From: Lysobacterales bacterium
Lineage (GTDB): Bacteria; Pseudomonadota; Gammaproteobacteria; Xanthomonadales; Rhodanobacteraceae
DNA length: 64,000 nucleotides
NCBI GenBank assembly: GCA_014338185.1
Contig: QUBV01000001.1
Span: 62,001-126,000, forward strand
Direction of reading: 5' to 3'
Below the pieces are notes generated by a model. The model made no database searches. It saw only the letters and a list, made by a program, of their open reading frames with translations, and was not told where the DNA came from. Numbering within the stretch: position 1 is the stretch's first letter; each line of letters begins with the position of its first letter. This document shows, piece by piece, positions 9,512 to 18,511 of this stretch. Position numbers and translations under genes: made by a program.

Positions 9512-9635
9512 GGGCTTGGGATTTCCGTCCGGGCAGCAATCAGGCGCCGCTGCAGCGGTGTGCGCGGCTGCGCCGGCACGCCGCGGCCAGCGCGTGGGCG
9601 CATTGTCGCGCGTTTTGGCACCGCGCGCGCACCGC

Positions 9636-10733
9636 TCACTCGCGCGGCAGGTCCTCGTAACCGGCCACGTCGAGCCCGAAGCCGCCGAGCGCGGCAAACC
9701 GGCGCGGCGTGCCGAGCACGCGCAGGCAGCTCACGCCCAGGTCGCGCAGGATCTGCGCGCCCACGCCATGCAGGCGGCCGTCGTAGCCGGCATCCGAGCC
9801 CTCGCCCGGCGCCAGCTGCAGCCGCTCCAGCACGCGCTCGCCGGCAGCGGGCGTGGCCAGGAACACCACCACGCCGCGTTCGCTGGCAGCCATGCGGCGC
9901 AGGGCGGCCGTGGCGGTGATGGTGCCGGCGCCCTCGCGCAGGTGCAGCACGTCGCTCGCGGTGTCGCACACATGCACGCGCGCGAGCACGGGTGCGCTGC
10001 CGGTGATGTCGCCGCGCACCAGTGCGAAGTGGGCGAGCCCGGCCAGCTGGTCGCGATAGCCGACGAGGCGGAACGCGCCGAACTCGGTATCGACCGCACG
10101 TTCGAACACGCGCACCACGGTGCGTTCGGTGCGCAGGCGGTAGCGGATGAGGTCGGCGATGGTGCCGATCCTGAGTCCGTGCTGCGCGGCGAAGCGCTCC
10201 AGCTCGGGCCGCCGCGCCATCGAGCCGTCCTCGTGCAGGATCTCGACCAGCACGCCGGCCGGCTCCAGACCGGCGAGCGCGGCCAGGTCGGCGGCGGCCT
10301 CGGTGTGGCCCGCGCGCGTGAGCACGCCGCCGTTGCGCGCGGCGAGCGGGAAGATGTGGCCGGGCTGGGTGAGGTCGGCCGGCGTCGCCTCGGCGCGCAC
10401 CGCGGCCTGCACCGTGCGCGCACGATCGAAGGCGGAAATGCCGGTGGTCACGCCCTCGGCGGCCTCGATCGACACCGTGAAGTTGGTGTGGTGGGGCGAG
10501 GTGTTGTTGCTCACCATCGGCCGCAGGCCGAGCTGCGCGCAGCGGGCCTGGGTCAGCGCGAGGCAGATCAGGCCGCGCGCCTCGCGCGCCATGAAGTTGA
10601 TGTCCTCGGGCCGCACCTTCTGCGCCGCCATGATGAGGTCGCCCTCGTTCTCGCGGTCCTCGTCATCGACCACCACCACCATGCGGCCGGCACGGATGTC
10701 ATCGATCAGTTCGGGCACGCTGGCAAAGGGCAT
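9636..10733 (-). CDS. ribB: 3,4-dihydroxy-2-butanone 4-phosphate synthase fused to a degenerate GTP cyclohydrolase II domain (RibBX type)
   Basis: The N-terminal half (residues about 1-200) is an intact RibB domain: [17 protein letters not shown] supplies the acidic metal site and [12 protein letters not shown] the substrate site, forming 3,4-dihydroxybutanone phosphate from ribulose 5-phosphate. Residues about 205-365 align with GTP cyclohydrolase II ([17 protein letters not shown]). The zinc cysteines are largely gone: where RibA has two Cys in RCDCG this protein reads LREGAG, and the later EGRGIGL-type motif is also lost. I therefore expect only DHBP synthase activity, as in proteins I recall being called RibBX, with GTP cyclohydrolase II encoded elsewhere. 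The length of 365 fits RibBA. The lower-copy symbol ribBA is also used. Confidence 0.9.
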   Translation of the reverse strand: MPFASVPELIDDIRAGRMVVVVDDEDRENEGDLIMAAQKVRPEDINFMAREARGLICLALTQARCAQLGLRPMVSNNTSPHHTNFTVSIEAAEGVTTGISAFDRARTVQAAVRAEATPADLTQPGHIFPLAARNGGVLTRAGHTEAAADLAALAGLEPAGVLVEILHEDGSMARRPELERFAAQHGLRIGTIADLIRYRLRTERTVVRVFERAVDTEFGAFRLVGYRDQLAGLAHFALVRGDITGSAPVLARVHVCDTASDVLHLREGAGTITATAALRRMAASERGVVVFLATPAAGERVLERLQLAPGEGSDAGYDGRLHGVGAQILRDLGVSCLRVLGTPRRFAALGGFGLDVAGYEDLPRE

Positions 10734-10793
10734 GGGCTGGGCCTGTCTCGCAGTGATGGACGGATGCGCGCCGGGAACGCGCGGCGCAGGGGG

Positions 10794-11402
10794 TCAGGTG
10801 GCAGGAACGGGTAGCACGGCCAGACGCTCGGCGTAGCGGGCCATGAGGTCGACTTCGAGGTTGACCGCGGCGCCCGGCGCGAGCGTGGCAAAGCGCGTGG
10901 CCGCGAGCGTGTGCGGGATCAGGGTGACGCCAAACCCGTCGGCGGCAACCGAGTTGACGGTGAGGCTGGTGCCGTCGACGCAGATCGAGCCCTTGACCGC
11001 GACGTAGCGCATGAGCGCGCGTGGCGCGGCGAAACTCCAGCGCTGCGCGCCGCCCGCCTCGGCCTCGATGTGCACGACCTCGCCGACGCCGTCGACATGG
11101 CCGCTCACGAGGTGGCCGCCGAGCCGGTCGCACAGGCGCAGCGCCTTCTCCAGGTTGAGCCGCGCGCCCGGCGCGAGGCGGCCGAGTGTGGTGCATGCCA
11201 GCGTCTCGGCCGACACGTCCGCACTCCAGCACGTGCCGTCGCGCGCGATCACGGTCAGGCACACGCCGCACACCGCGATGCTGTCGCCCAACGCGACATC
11301 GGCGAGGTCGAGCGTGCCCGCGTCGATGCGCACGCGCACGCCCGCGCCCTGCGCCTCGCGCGCCACGAGTGTGCCCACGGCCTGGACGATGCCGGTGAAC
11401 AT
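10794..11402 (-). CDS. ribE: Riboflavin synthase, alpha chain
   Basis: RibE (RibC in some species) dismutates two lumazine molecules to riboflavin and the ribH substrate. The 202-residue protein is a tandem of two homologous barrels, each with a typical motif: MFTGIVQAVG with DSIAVCGVCLTV in the first, LVSGHVDGVGEV with GSICVDGTSLTVN in the second. It sits 3 bases after ribD and 60 bases before ribBA, in the conserved order ribD-ribE-ribBA-ribH. Confidence 0.95.
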   Translation of the reverse strand: MFTGIVQAVGTLVAREAQGAGVRVRIDAGTLDLADVALGDSIAVCGVCLTVIARDGTCWSADVSAETLACTTLGRLAPGARLNLEKALRLCDRLGGHLVSGHVDGVGEVVHIEAEAGGAQRWSFAAPRALMRYVAVKGSICVDGTSLTVNSVAADGFGVTLIPHTLAATRFATLAPGAAVNLEVDLMARYAERLAVLPVPAT

Positions 11403-11405
11403 CGC

Positions 11406-12575
11406 CTACTCCACGGCCGCGGTCGCGGGCCGCAGCAGCAGGCGCCAGTCGGCACCGATCGCGCGCTGCTCGACCACGCGCAGGTTCCAGCGCGCCGACA
11501 TCTGCTCGATCCGCGGCAGCGCCAGCAGCGGCCGCGCGTCGTCACCGAGCAGTACCGGCGCCACGTACAGCAACAGTTCGTCGACGAGGCCGGCCTCGAA
11601 CAGCGCGCCGGCCAGGGTCGGCCCCGCCTCGACCTGCACCTCGTTGGCGCCGCGCCGCGCGAGCTCTGCGAGCACCGCGGGCAGGTCGAGGCGACCGGCC
11701 TGGCTCTGGATCGCAAGCAGTTCGGCATGGCCATGGCCGCTGCCGAAACTTGCCGGCGGCGCATGCAGCAGCAGGGTCGGCGCGCTTGCGTCGAGCACGC
11801 GCGCGTGCGCGGGCGTGCGCAGCGCGGCATCGAGCACCACGCGCAGCGGTGGCACGAAGGCGCTGGCCGCGGCGTGGTCCGTGACGGGCTCGGCGGCAGC
11901 GCCATCACCGGTCCCAGACTCGGCGCCGGCCTGCGCGCCCAGGCGCACGGTCAGGCTTGGATCGTCGGCCAGCACGGTGCCGCTGCCGGTGAGGATCGCG
12001 CTGCTGCGTGCACGCCAGTGCTGCACGTCGGTGCGCGCGGCTGCGCCACTGATCCAGCGCGAGGATCCGTTGGCGAGCGCGGTGCGTCCATCCAGGCTCA
12101 TCGCGAGCTTGACGCGCAGCCACGGCCGCTGGCGCTGCATGCGGCTGCAGAAGCCGCGATTGAGCTCGTGCGCGTCCGCTTCGAGCAGGCCGGAGTCGAC
12201 CGCGATGCCGGCCTCGCGCAGGCGCTGCAGACCGCGTCCGGCGACTTCGGGATTGGGATCGCCCATGGCCACCACCACGCGCGCCACGCCCGCGGCGATG
12301 AGCGCGTCGGCGCACGGTGGCGTCTTGCCCTGGTGCGCGCACGGTTCGAGCGTCACGTACACGGTCGCGCCGCGCGCGCGCGCGCCGGCCGCGCGCAGCG
12401 CCGCGACTTCGGCGTGTGCCTCGCCCGCACGCTCGTGCCAGCCCTCGCCGACGGTTTCGGTGCCGTGCGCGATCACGCAGCCGACCCGCGGGTTCGGCTG
12501 GGTGGTGTACAGCCCGCGCCGCGCGAGCTGCAGCGCGCGTGCCATGTGGGCGTGGTTGGCCGCGGTGAAGGTCAT
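11406..12575 (-). CDS. ribD: Bifunctional riboflavin deaminase/reductase RibD
   Basis: RibD carries out the deamination and then the NADPH-dependent ribose-side-chain reduction of the early pyrimidine intermediate. The N-terminal deaminase domain (residues about 1-145) has TQPNPRVGCVI, the catalytic HAEV and the zinc cysteines in LEPCAHQGKTPPC. The C-terminal reductase (about 150-389) has RVKLAMSLDGRTAL, SRWISGAAAR, DDPSLTVR and EVQVEAGPTLAGAL. A variable linker around AAAEPVTDHAA lengthens the reductase slightly. The ATG at 12575 lies 4 bases after the stop of the preceding lipoprotein gene, which suggests cotranscription. Confidence 0.95.
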   Translation of the reverse strand: MTFTAANHAHMARALQLARRGLYTTQPNPRVGCVIAHGTETVGEGWHERAGEAHAEVAALRAAGARARGATVYVTLEPCAHQGKTPPCADALIAAGVARVVVAMGDPNPEVAGRGLQRLREAGIAVDSGLLEADAHELNRGFCSRMQRQRPWLRVKLAMSLDGRTALANGSSRWISGAAARTDVQHWRARSSAILTGSGTVLADDPSLTVRLGAQAGAESGTGDGAAAEPVTDHAAASAFVPPLRVVLDAALRTPAHARVLDASAPTLLLHAPPASFGSGHGHAELLAIQSQAGRLDLPAVLAELARRGANEVQVEAGPTLAGALFEAGLVDELLLYVAPVLLGDDARPLLALPRIEQMSARWNLRVVEQRAIGADWRLLLRPATAAVE

Positions 12576-12579
12576 GGCG

Positions 12580-13200
12580 TCAGAACCGCACCGGGTCCTT
12601 GCCGCTCAGGGCGCCGTCCATCCACTGCGCGATCACGCTGTCCAGGCAGTGCCGCGCCGCCGCGCCGATCACCGGATTGGACGCCATCTGGGTCTGGGTC
12701 GCGAAATACTCCCCGCGCGTGACGCGCTTGTACGAAACGCCATCCACGCTCGCGCGCAACGTGCAGGTGAAGTGGTTGTTGCCCGACTGCGAGCCCAGGC
12801 CGACGTTCGGACCCTCCGGCCCCACGTCGACCTGCAGGTCCAGTCCCGTGGTCGCACCGGTGTTCCACAGGATGTCGAAATCCTGTACCTGGACCTGCCT
12901 GAAGCGCATCGTGAACGCAGGCGATGCGTCCAGTGCCGACTGCAGCACACTCATGCGATCGGGCAGCGTGTCGTGGTCACCGATGTAGCTGAGGTTGGCC
13001 TGGCGTCCGAAGCGCGGATCGCGCCATGGGCGCTTGCGGCTCTCGGGCCGCTGGTCGATGACCGTGACGTGGGTGGCGTCCGTGGCGCGACTGGCGACCG
13101 GGCCCAGCCGTATGCCCAGTGACGGCACGGCGCAGCCGGCCAGGGTCAGTGGCAGCAACAGCATGGTCACACATATCCGCGAATGCATGTATCGGTCCAT
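12580..13200 (-). CDS. Lipoprotein of unknown function between nrdR and ribD
   Basis: The 206-residue product begins with a lipoprotein signal (MDRYMHSRICVTM then LLLPLTLAGC, lipobox Cys23). After processing it has HVTVIDQRPESRKRPWRD, a central acidic region and paired aromatic segments such as SYKRVTRGEYFATQTQM. I do not recognise a family. The ATG at 13200 has GGAGGACGAG just upstream. It is inserted between nrdR and ribD, which are usually adjacent, and ends 4 bases before ribD. Residue +2 after the Cys is Ala, which would favour sorting to the outer membrane. Possible roles are envelope-related; nothing ties it to riboflavin except position. Confidence 0.75.
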   Translation of the reverse strand: MDRYMHSRICVTMLLLPLTLAGCAVPSLGIRLGPVASRATDATHVTVIDQRPESRKRPWRDPRFGRQANLSYIGDHDTLPDRMSVLQSALDASPAFTMRFRQVQVQDFDILWNTGATTGLDLQVDVGPEGPNVGLGSQSGNNHFTCTLRASVDGVSYKRVTRGEYFATQTQMASNPVIGAAARHCLDSVIAQWMDGALSGKDPVRF

Positions 13201-13312
13201 TCGTCCTCGTCCTCCCGTGAATGAAAGTTCGCACATCCCGGCGGCTGTCCGCGCGCACGTCCGCCGCACGCGCTCCCGGTCACCCCGGGCGTCCCGGCCA
13301 CGGCGCCTGCCG

Positions 13313-13831
13313 TCAGCGCGGCCGGCCCGTCGCCGCGGCATCGCCGAGCAGTGGCAGCTGCAGCCCTTCGATGGCCGGCAAGTCGCGCTCGAGGCGTTCG
13401 ATTTCCTCGCGGAACGCCTGCACGTCCTCGAAGCTGCGGTAGACCGAGGCAAAGCGCACATAGGCGACGTGGTCGAGCTGCTTGAGCTCGTGCATGACCA
13501 GTTCGCCGATGCGCAGGCTCGGCACCTCGCGTTCGCTGCTGCGGCGCAGTTCGGCCACCACCGCGCGCACCGCGGCATCGACGCGCTCGCTCTCGACCGG
13601 GCGCTTCTGCAGTGCGCGGCGGAAGCCGGTGCGCAGCTTGGCCTCGTCGAACGGTTCGCGGCGGCCATCGCTCTTGACCACGTTGGGCAGCTTGACCTCG
13701 GCCGTCTCGAAGGTGTTGAAGCGTTCGCCGCACTGCTCGCACTCGCGCCGACGGCGGATCGAACCGCCATCGTCGGACACCCGCGAATCGATCACGCGGG
13801 TGTCGACGCATTGGCAGAACGGGCAATGCAT
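13313..13831 (-). CDS. nrdR: Transcriptional repressor NrdR
   Basis: NrdR represses ribonucleotide reductase operons by binding NrdR boxes, with its ATP-cone sensing ATP and dATP. The 172-residue protein opens with a zinc ribbon ([17 protein letters not shown] then [17 protein letters not shown]), followed by an ATP-cone from about residue 49 ([20 protein letters not shown] through [17 protein letters not shown]). A C-terminal tail of about 20 residues ([14 protein letters not shown]) is longer than in many homologues. It lies 18 bases after glyA in the usual glyA-nrdR order. Confidence 0.95.
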   Translation of the reverse strand: MHCPFCQCVDTRVIDSRVSDDGGSIRRRRECEQCGERFNTFETAEVKLPNVVKSDGRREPFDEAKLRTGFRRALQKRPVESERVDAAVRAVVAELRRSSEREVPSLRIGELVMHELKQLDHVAYVRFASVYRSFEDVQAFREEIERLERDLPAIEGLQLPLLGDAAATGRPR

Positions 13832-13849
13832 GGCGGCGGTGCCGGTGCC

Positions 13850-15103
13850 TCAGCCGTACACGGGGAAGCGCCGGCACTGCGCGGTGACCTTGTCGCGCAC
13901 CGCGGCGATCACGGCCTCGTCGTGCGGCGCGTCGAGCACGTCGCAGATCCAGCCGGCCAGTTCGATGCAGTCCTGTTCGCCGTAACCGCGCGTGGTGACC
14001 GCAGGGGTGCCGATGCGCAGACCCGAGGTCACGAACGGCTTTTGCGGGTCGTTCGGCACCGCATTCTTGTTGACGGTGATGTGGGCCTTGCCGAGCACGG
14101 CCTCGGCGTCCTTGCCGGTGAGCGGCTTGCCGATCAGGTCGACCAGCATGAGGTGGTTCTCGGTTCCGCCCGAGACGACCTTGTAGCCACGTGCGATGAG
14201 CGTGCGCGCCATCGCCTTGGCGTTGGTCGCGACCTGCTGCTGGTAGGCCTTGAACTCGGGCGCGAGCGCCTCCTTGAACGCGACCGCCTTGGCCGCGATC
14301 ACGTGCATGAGCGGGCCGCCCTGCAGCGCCGGGAACACGATCGACTGCAGCTTCTTGACCAGATCCTCGGACGGGTTCTTCGCCAGCACGATGCCGCCGC
14401 GCGGACCGCGCAGCGTCTTGTGGGTGGTCGAGGTGACCACGTGCGCGTGCGGCAGCGGGCTCGGGTACACACCGGCCGCGATCAATCCGGCCGGATGCGC
14501 CATGTCGACGAACAGCAACGCGCCGACCTTGTCGGCGATCGCGCGAAAGCGCGCCCAGTCCATCACCTGCGAATAGGCCGAGAAGCCCGCCACCACCATC
14601 CTGGGCCGGTGTTCGAGCGCGAGGCGCTCGATCTCGTCGTAGTCGAGCAGGCCGTTGGCATCCACGCCGTACTGCACCGCGTTGAAGATCTTGCCCGACA
14701 GGTTGACCTTGGCGCCGTGGGTGAGATGGCCGCCATGGGCCAGGCTCATGCCCAGGATGGTGTCGCCCGGCTGCAGCAGCGCGAAGTACACGGCCTGGTT
14801 GGCCTGCGAGCCCGAGTGCGGCTGCACGTTGGCGTAGTCGCAGTCGAACAGCTGCTTGGCGCGCTCGATCGCGAGCGCCTCGGCCACGTCGACGTACTCG
14901 CAACCGCCGTAGTAGCGCTTGTGCGGATAGCCCTCGGCGTACTTGTTGGTGAGCACGCTGCCCTGCGCCTCGAGCACGCGCGGCGAGGCGTAGTTTTCCG
15001 AGGCGATCAGCTCGACGTGGTCCTCCTGGCGACGGCGCTCGTCGGCGATCGCCTGGGCGAGTTCGGGGTCGAAACCTGCGATGCGGGCATCCTTCGGAAA
15101 CAT
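13850..15103 (-). CDS. glyA: Serine hydroxymethyltransferase
   Basis: GlyA interconverts serine and glycine with tetrahydrofolate, feeding one-carbon units to purine, thymidylate and methionine synthesis. The 417-residue PLP enzyme has [54 protein letters not shown] and the PLP-lysine motif [16 protein letters not shown]. Its length is normal. It is the first gene of the long minus-strand run down to pgpA and is divergent from ettA, with a 186-base intergenic region; no convincing -35/-10 pair was seen on its side. Confidence 0.97.
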   Translation of the reverse strand: MFPKDARIAGFDPELAQAIADERRRQEDHVELIASENYASPRVLEAQGSVLTNKYAEGYPHKRYYGGCEYVDVAEALAIERAKQLFDCDYANVQPHSGSQANQAVYFALLQPGDTILGMSLAHGGHLTHGAKVNLSGKIFNAVQYGVDANGLLDYDEIERLALEHRPRMVVAGFSAYSQVMDWARFRAIADKVGALLFVDMAHPAGLIAAGVYPSPLPHAHVVTSTTHKTLRGPRGGIVLAKNPSEDLVKKLQSIVFPALQGGPLMHVIAAKAVAFKEALAPEFKAYQQQVATNAKAMARTLIARGYKVVSGGTENHLMLVDLIGKPLTGKDAEAVLGKAHITVNKNAVPNDPQKPFVTSGLRIGTPAVTTRGYGEQDCIELAGWICDVLDAPHDEAVIAAVRDKVTAQCRRFPVYG

Positions 15104-15192
15104 GGCGAAACCTGTGCCGGGGCGGAAAGGGCCAATGGTACCGCGTTGCAGCAGGATTTATGCCGCGACCGCCCTGCAGCGCCTGCGCATGC

Positions 15193-15227
15193 ATGACGCG
15201 GCGTGCCTTGATCGGCGATAATCGCCG
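15193..15227 (+). promoter_or_regulatory. Putative sigma-70 promoter of ettA with an overlapping palindrome
   Basis: A -35-like ATGACG (15193-15198) and a -10-like GATAAT (15217-15222) are separated by 18 bases, about 70 bases before the ettA ATG. The -10 lies inside a perfect 7-1-7 inverted repeat, CGGCGAT-A-ATCGCCG (15213-15227). The palindrome could be an operator or just a local sequence bias. The promoter call is by eye. Confidence 0.4.
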
Positions 15228-15289
15228 GCTTCCCGTTCCACCCTGCCCTCGCCCGCGGCGATGCCGGCGGGAGCCTGCCCGGAGTGCGC

Positions 15290-16951
15290 ATGCAGTACAT
15301 CTACACCATGATCGGCGTGAGCAAGATCGTTCCGCCCAAGCGCCAGATCATCAAGGACATCTCGCTGTCGTTCTTCCCGGGCGCCAAGATCGGCCTGCTC
15401 GGCCTCAATGGCGCGGGCAAGTCGACCGTGCTCAAGATCATGGCCGGTGTGGACACCGACTTCCAGGGCGAGGCGCGGCCGCAGCCGGGCATCAAGGTCG
15501 GCTATCTGGCGCAGGAGCCACAGCTGGATCCGAACCAGACCGTGCGCGAAGCGGTCGAGGAAGGCGTGTCCGAGGTGCTCGACGCGCAGCACAAGCTCGA
15601 CGCGATCTATGCCGCCTACGCCGAGGAAGGCGCCGACTTCGACAAGCTCGCGGCCGAGCAGCAGCGGCTGGAGAACATCCTGGCCGCCTCCGACGCGCAC
15701 GCGCTCGAGCGCCAGCTCGAAGTGGCGGCCGACGCGCTGCGCCTGCCGCCGTGGGAGGCGAAGATCGGCCAGCTCTCCGGCGGCGAGAAGCGCCGCGTGG
15801 CGCTGTGCCGGCTGCTGCTGTCCAAGCCCGACATGCTGCTGCTGGACGAGCCGACCAACCACCTCGACGCCGAATCGGTGGAGTGGCTGGAGAACTTCCT
15901 GCACGACTTCCCGGGCACGGTGGTCGCGGTGACGCACGACCGCTACTTCCTCGACAACGCCGCCGAATGGATCCTCGAACTGGACCGCGGCCGCGGTATC
16001 CCGTGGAAGGGCAACTACTCCTCGTGGCTGGAGCAGAAGGACGAGCGCCTCAAGCAGGAGGAAAACCAGGAAAAGGCGCGCCAGAAGGCGATCCAGCGCG
16101 AACTGGAATGGGCACGCCAGAACGCCAAGGGCGGCCGTTCCAAGGGCAAGGCGCGCCTGGCGCGCATCGAGGAACTGCAGTCGGTCGACTACCAGAAGCG
16201 CAACGAGACCAACGAGATCTTCATCCCGCCGGGCGAACGCCTCGGCAACTCGGTGATCGAGTTCAAGAAGGTGCGCAAGTCCTTCGGCGACCGCCTGCTC
16301 ATCGACGACCTCAGCTTCATCGTGCCGCCGGGCGCGATCGTCGGCATCATCGGTCCCAACGGCGCGGGCAAGTCGACGCTGTTCAAGATGATCACGGGCC
16401 AGGAGCAGCCCGATGGCGGCGAGATCGTGCTCGGCCCGACCGTCAACATCGCCTACGTGGACCAGAGCCGCGAAAAGCTCGAAGGCAATCACAACGTGTT
16501 CCAGGAAGTCTCGGGCGGCGCCGACATCCTCAACATCAACGGCGTCGAGATCCAGTCGCGCGCCTACATCGGCCGCTTCAACTTCAAGGGGCCCGACCAG
16601 CAGAAGCTCGTGGGCACGCTGTCGGGCGGCGAGCGCGGCCGTCTGCACCTGGCCAAGACCCTGCTCCAGGGTGGCAACGTGCTGCTGCTGGACGAGCCGT
16701 CCAACGACCTCGACATCGAGACGCTGCGCGCGCTCGAGGACGCACTGCTGGAGTTCCCGGGCAATGCGTTCGTGATCTCGCACGACCGCTGGTTCCTCGA
16801 CCGCATCGCGACCCACATCCTCGCCTTCGAGGGCGACTCGCACGTGGAGTTCTTCCAGGGCAACTACCGCGAGTACGAGCAGGACAAGAAGCGGCGCCTC
16901 GGCGAGGAAGCGGCCAAGCCGCACCGTCTACGCTACAAGAAGCTGGCCTGA
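15290..16951 (+). CDS. ettA: Energy-dependent translational throttle protein EttA (ABC-F ATPase)
   Basis: EttA is a ribosome-bound ABC-F ATPase that gates entry into the elongation cycle at the E site according to ATP/ADP level. The 553-residue protein has two nucleotide-binding domains: Walker [10 protein letters not shown] (about residue 40) and GPNGAGKST (about 355), signatures [12 protein letters not shown] and [12 protein letters not shown], Walker [12 protein letters not shown] and [11 protein letters not shown], and the linker and 'arm' regions with no membrane domain. I use the ATG at 15290 ([18 protein letters not shown]) because GGAG lies 5 bases upstream; a GTG two codons earlier overlaps that box. 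It is a stand-alone gene, divergent from glyA. Confidence 0.95.
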   Translation: MQYIYTMIGVSKIVPPKRQIIKDISLSFFPGAKIGLLGLNGAGKSTVLKIMAGVDTDFQGEARPQPGIKVGYLAQEPQLDPNQTVREAVEEGVSEVLDAQHKLDAIYAAYAEEGADFDKLAAEQQRLENILAASDAHALERQLEVAADALRLPPWEAKIGQLSGGEKRRVALCRLLLSKPDMLLLDEPTNHLDAESVEWLENFLHDFPGTVVAVTHDRYFLDNAAEWILELDRGRGIPWKGNYSSWLEQKDERLKQEENQEKARQKAIQRELEWARQNAKGGRSKGKARLARIEELQSVDYQKRNETNEIFIPPGERLGNSVIEFKKVRKSFGDRLLIDDLSFIVPPGAIVGIIGPNGAGKSTLFKMITGQEQPDGGEIVLGPTVNIAYVDQSREKLEGNHNVFQEVSGGADILNINGVEIQSRAYIGRFNFKGPDQQKLVGTLSGGERGRLHLAKTLLQGGNVLLLDEPSNDLDIETLRALEDALLEFPGNAFVISHDRWFLDRIATHILAFEGDSHVEFFQGNYREYEQDKKRRLGEEAAKPHRLRYKKLA

Positions 16952-17024
16952 GGCCGCGCATGGGTCGTGCCCGCCACCGCCGGCAACGCGCATGCGCCGC
17001 GCACGCTGTGGTGAGGGCGCGCCG

Positions 17025-17840
17025 ATGAACTTCATGGCGGCACTGCGTACGGCCTGGCAGCGCCACGACTCGCTGGTGTGCGTGGGTCTGGATCCCGAGC
17101 CGTCACGCCTGCCCGCACCGCTGCGCGAGCGGCCCGATGCCATCTTCGAGTTCTGCCGCACGATCGTCGATGCCACCGCCGACCTCGTGTGCGCGTACAA
17201 GCCGCAGATCGCCCACTTCGCGGCGCAGCGCGCCGAGTCCGCGCTGGAGCGGCTCATTGCCCACATCCACGCCGCCCACCCGCACCTGCCGGTGATCCTC
17301 GACGCCAAGCGCGGCGACATCGGCTCGACTGCGCGGCACTATGCCAGCGAGGCCTTCGATCGCTACGGCGCCGACGCGGTCACGCTCAATCCCTACCTCG
17401 GGCGCGATTCGCTGCAGGGGTTCCTCGACCGCGCCGACAAGGGCGTGATCGTGCTGTGCCGCACCTCCAACCCGGGCGGCGGCGACTTCCAGGCGCTCGA
17501 CTGCGGCGGCGCGCCGCTGTACCTGCGCGTGGCCGAAACCGTGGCGCGCGAGTGGAACGCGCATGGCAACTGCGCACTGGTGGTGGGCGCGACCTGGCCG
17601 AACGAACTGGCGCAGGTGCGCGCGCGGGTCGGTGACATGCCGCTGCTGGTGCCCGGCGTGGGCGCCCAGGGTGGCGACGTCGCCGCGGTGGTGGCCAACG
17701 GCTGCAGCGCCGACGGCACCGGCCTCATGGTCAGTTCCTCGCGCGCGATCCTGTACGCGGGCGACGGCGCGGATTTCGCCCAGGCCGCGCGCGCGGCCAC
17801 GCTGGCGCTGCGCCAGGCCATCAACCGCCACCGCCGCTGA
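17025..17840 (+). CDS. pyrF: Orotidine 5'-phosphate decarboxylase (type 2)
   Basis: PyrF makes UMP from orotidine monophosphate. The 271-residue TIM-barrel protein has [13 protein letters not shown] at the start, [13 protein letters not shown], the active-site [15 protein letters not shown] with catalytic Lys/Asp, and [14 protein letters not shown]. This is the longer type 2 family (about 270 residues) rather than the E. coli type (about 245). The ATG at 17025 follows a GAGGG about 8 bases upstream. Its TGA stop abuts the def stop on the opposite strand with no spacer. Confidence 0.95.
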   Translation: MNFMAALRTAWQRHDSLVCVGLDPEPSRLPAPLRERPDAIFEFCRTIVDATADLVCAYKPQIAHFAAQRAESALERLIAHIHAAHPHLPVILDAKRGDIGSTARHYASEAFDRYGADAVTLNPYLGRDSLQGFLDRADKGVIVLCRTSNPGGGDFQALDCGGAPLYLRVAETVAREWNAHGNCALVVGATWPNELAQVRARVGDMPLLVPGVGAQGGDVAAVVANGCSADGTGLMVSSSRAILYAGDGADFAQAARAATLALRQAINRHRR

Positions 17841-18368
17841 TCAATCGGCCGCGTCCAGTCCCGGAAACAGCACGTCGGTGTAGCCGAAGCGCGTGAAGTC
17901 GCGCATGCGCATCGGATACAGCACGCCGAGCAGGTGGTCGCACTCGTGTTGCACCACGCGCGCATGGAAGCCGCTGGCCTCGCGCTCGATCGGCATGCCG
18001 GCGGGATCCACGCCGCAGTAGCGGATGTGTACGGCCCGCTCGACCACGCCGCGCAGGCCCGGCACCGACAGGCAACCTTCCCAGCCTTCCTCGCGCTGGT
18101 CCGACAGTGGCGTGACCTGCGGATTGAGCAGGATCGTGCGCGGCACGGCGGGCGCGTCCGGGTAGCGCTCACTGCGCTCGAAGCCGAAGATCACCAGCTG
18201 CAGGTCGACGCCGATCTGCGGAGCGGCCAGGCCCACGCCGCCGGCCGCGTGCATGGTGTCGAACAGGTCGTCGATGAGCGCGGCCAGTTCGGGCGTGCCG
18301 AACGCCTGCACCGGCCGCGCTACGCGCAGCAGGCGTGGATCGCCCATCCTGAGGATTTCGCGGATCAT
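17841..18368 (-). CDS. def: Peptide deformylase
   Basis: Peptide deformylase removes the N-formyl group from new proteins. All three family motifs are present in the 175-residue protein: [23 protein letters not shown] (Cys metal ligand) and [12 protein letters not shown] (the HExxH site). The start at 18368 gives [14 protein letters not shown], the typical beginning. It is not next to fmt, so this may be an additional Def rather than the one in the def-fmt pair; I cannot tell from this window. It converges on pyrF with stop codons touching. Confidence 0.95.
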   Translation of the reverse strand: MIREILRMGDPRLLRVARPVQAFGTPELAALIDDLFDTMHAAGGVGLAAPQIGVDLQLVIFGFERSERYPDAPAVPRTILLNPQVTPLSDQREEGWEGCLSVPGLRGVVERAVHIRYCGVDPAGMPIEREASGFHARVVQHECDHLLGVLYPMRMRDFTRFGYTDVLFPGLDAAD

Positions 18369-18511
18369 CGCAGCGCCTCGCATGCAGCGGCCTACCCGGC
18401 GTGATTGAACCACGCCGTGCCGACCGGCTGCGCGTGACGGGCGCCGCGGCATGTGTTTTGATAGCCCGCTGCGGCTGCGCCCGGTGGTCGCGCGGGATCG
18501 AGGAGAGTCCA

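Noticed and set aside
13167-15194. 675-residue minus-strand frame overlapping glyA and nrdR
   Set aside because: Out-of-frame shadow of glyA and nrdR; Arg-rich with no motif.
15160-17028. 622-residue plus-strand frame overlapping ettA
   Set aside because: Same strand as ettA but a different frame; no ABC motifs, only Arg/Pro/Ala-rich sequence.
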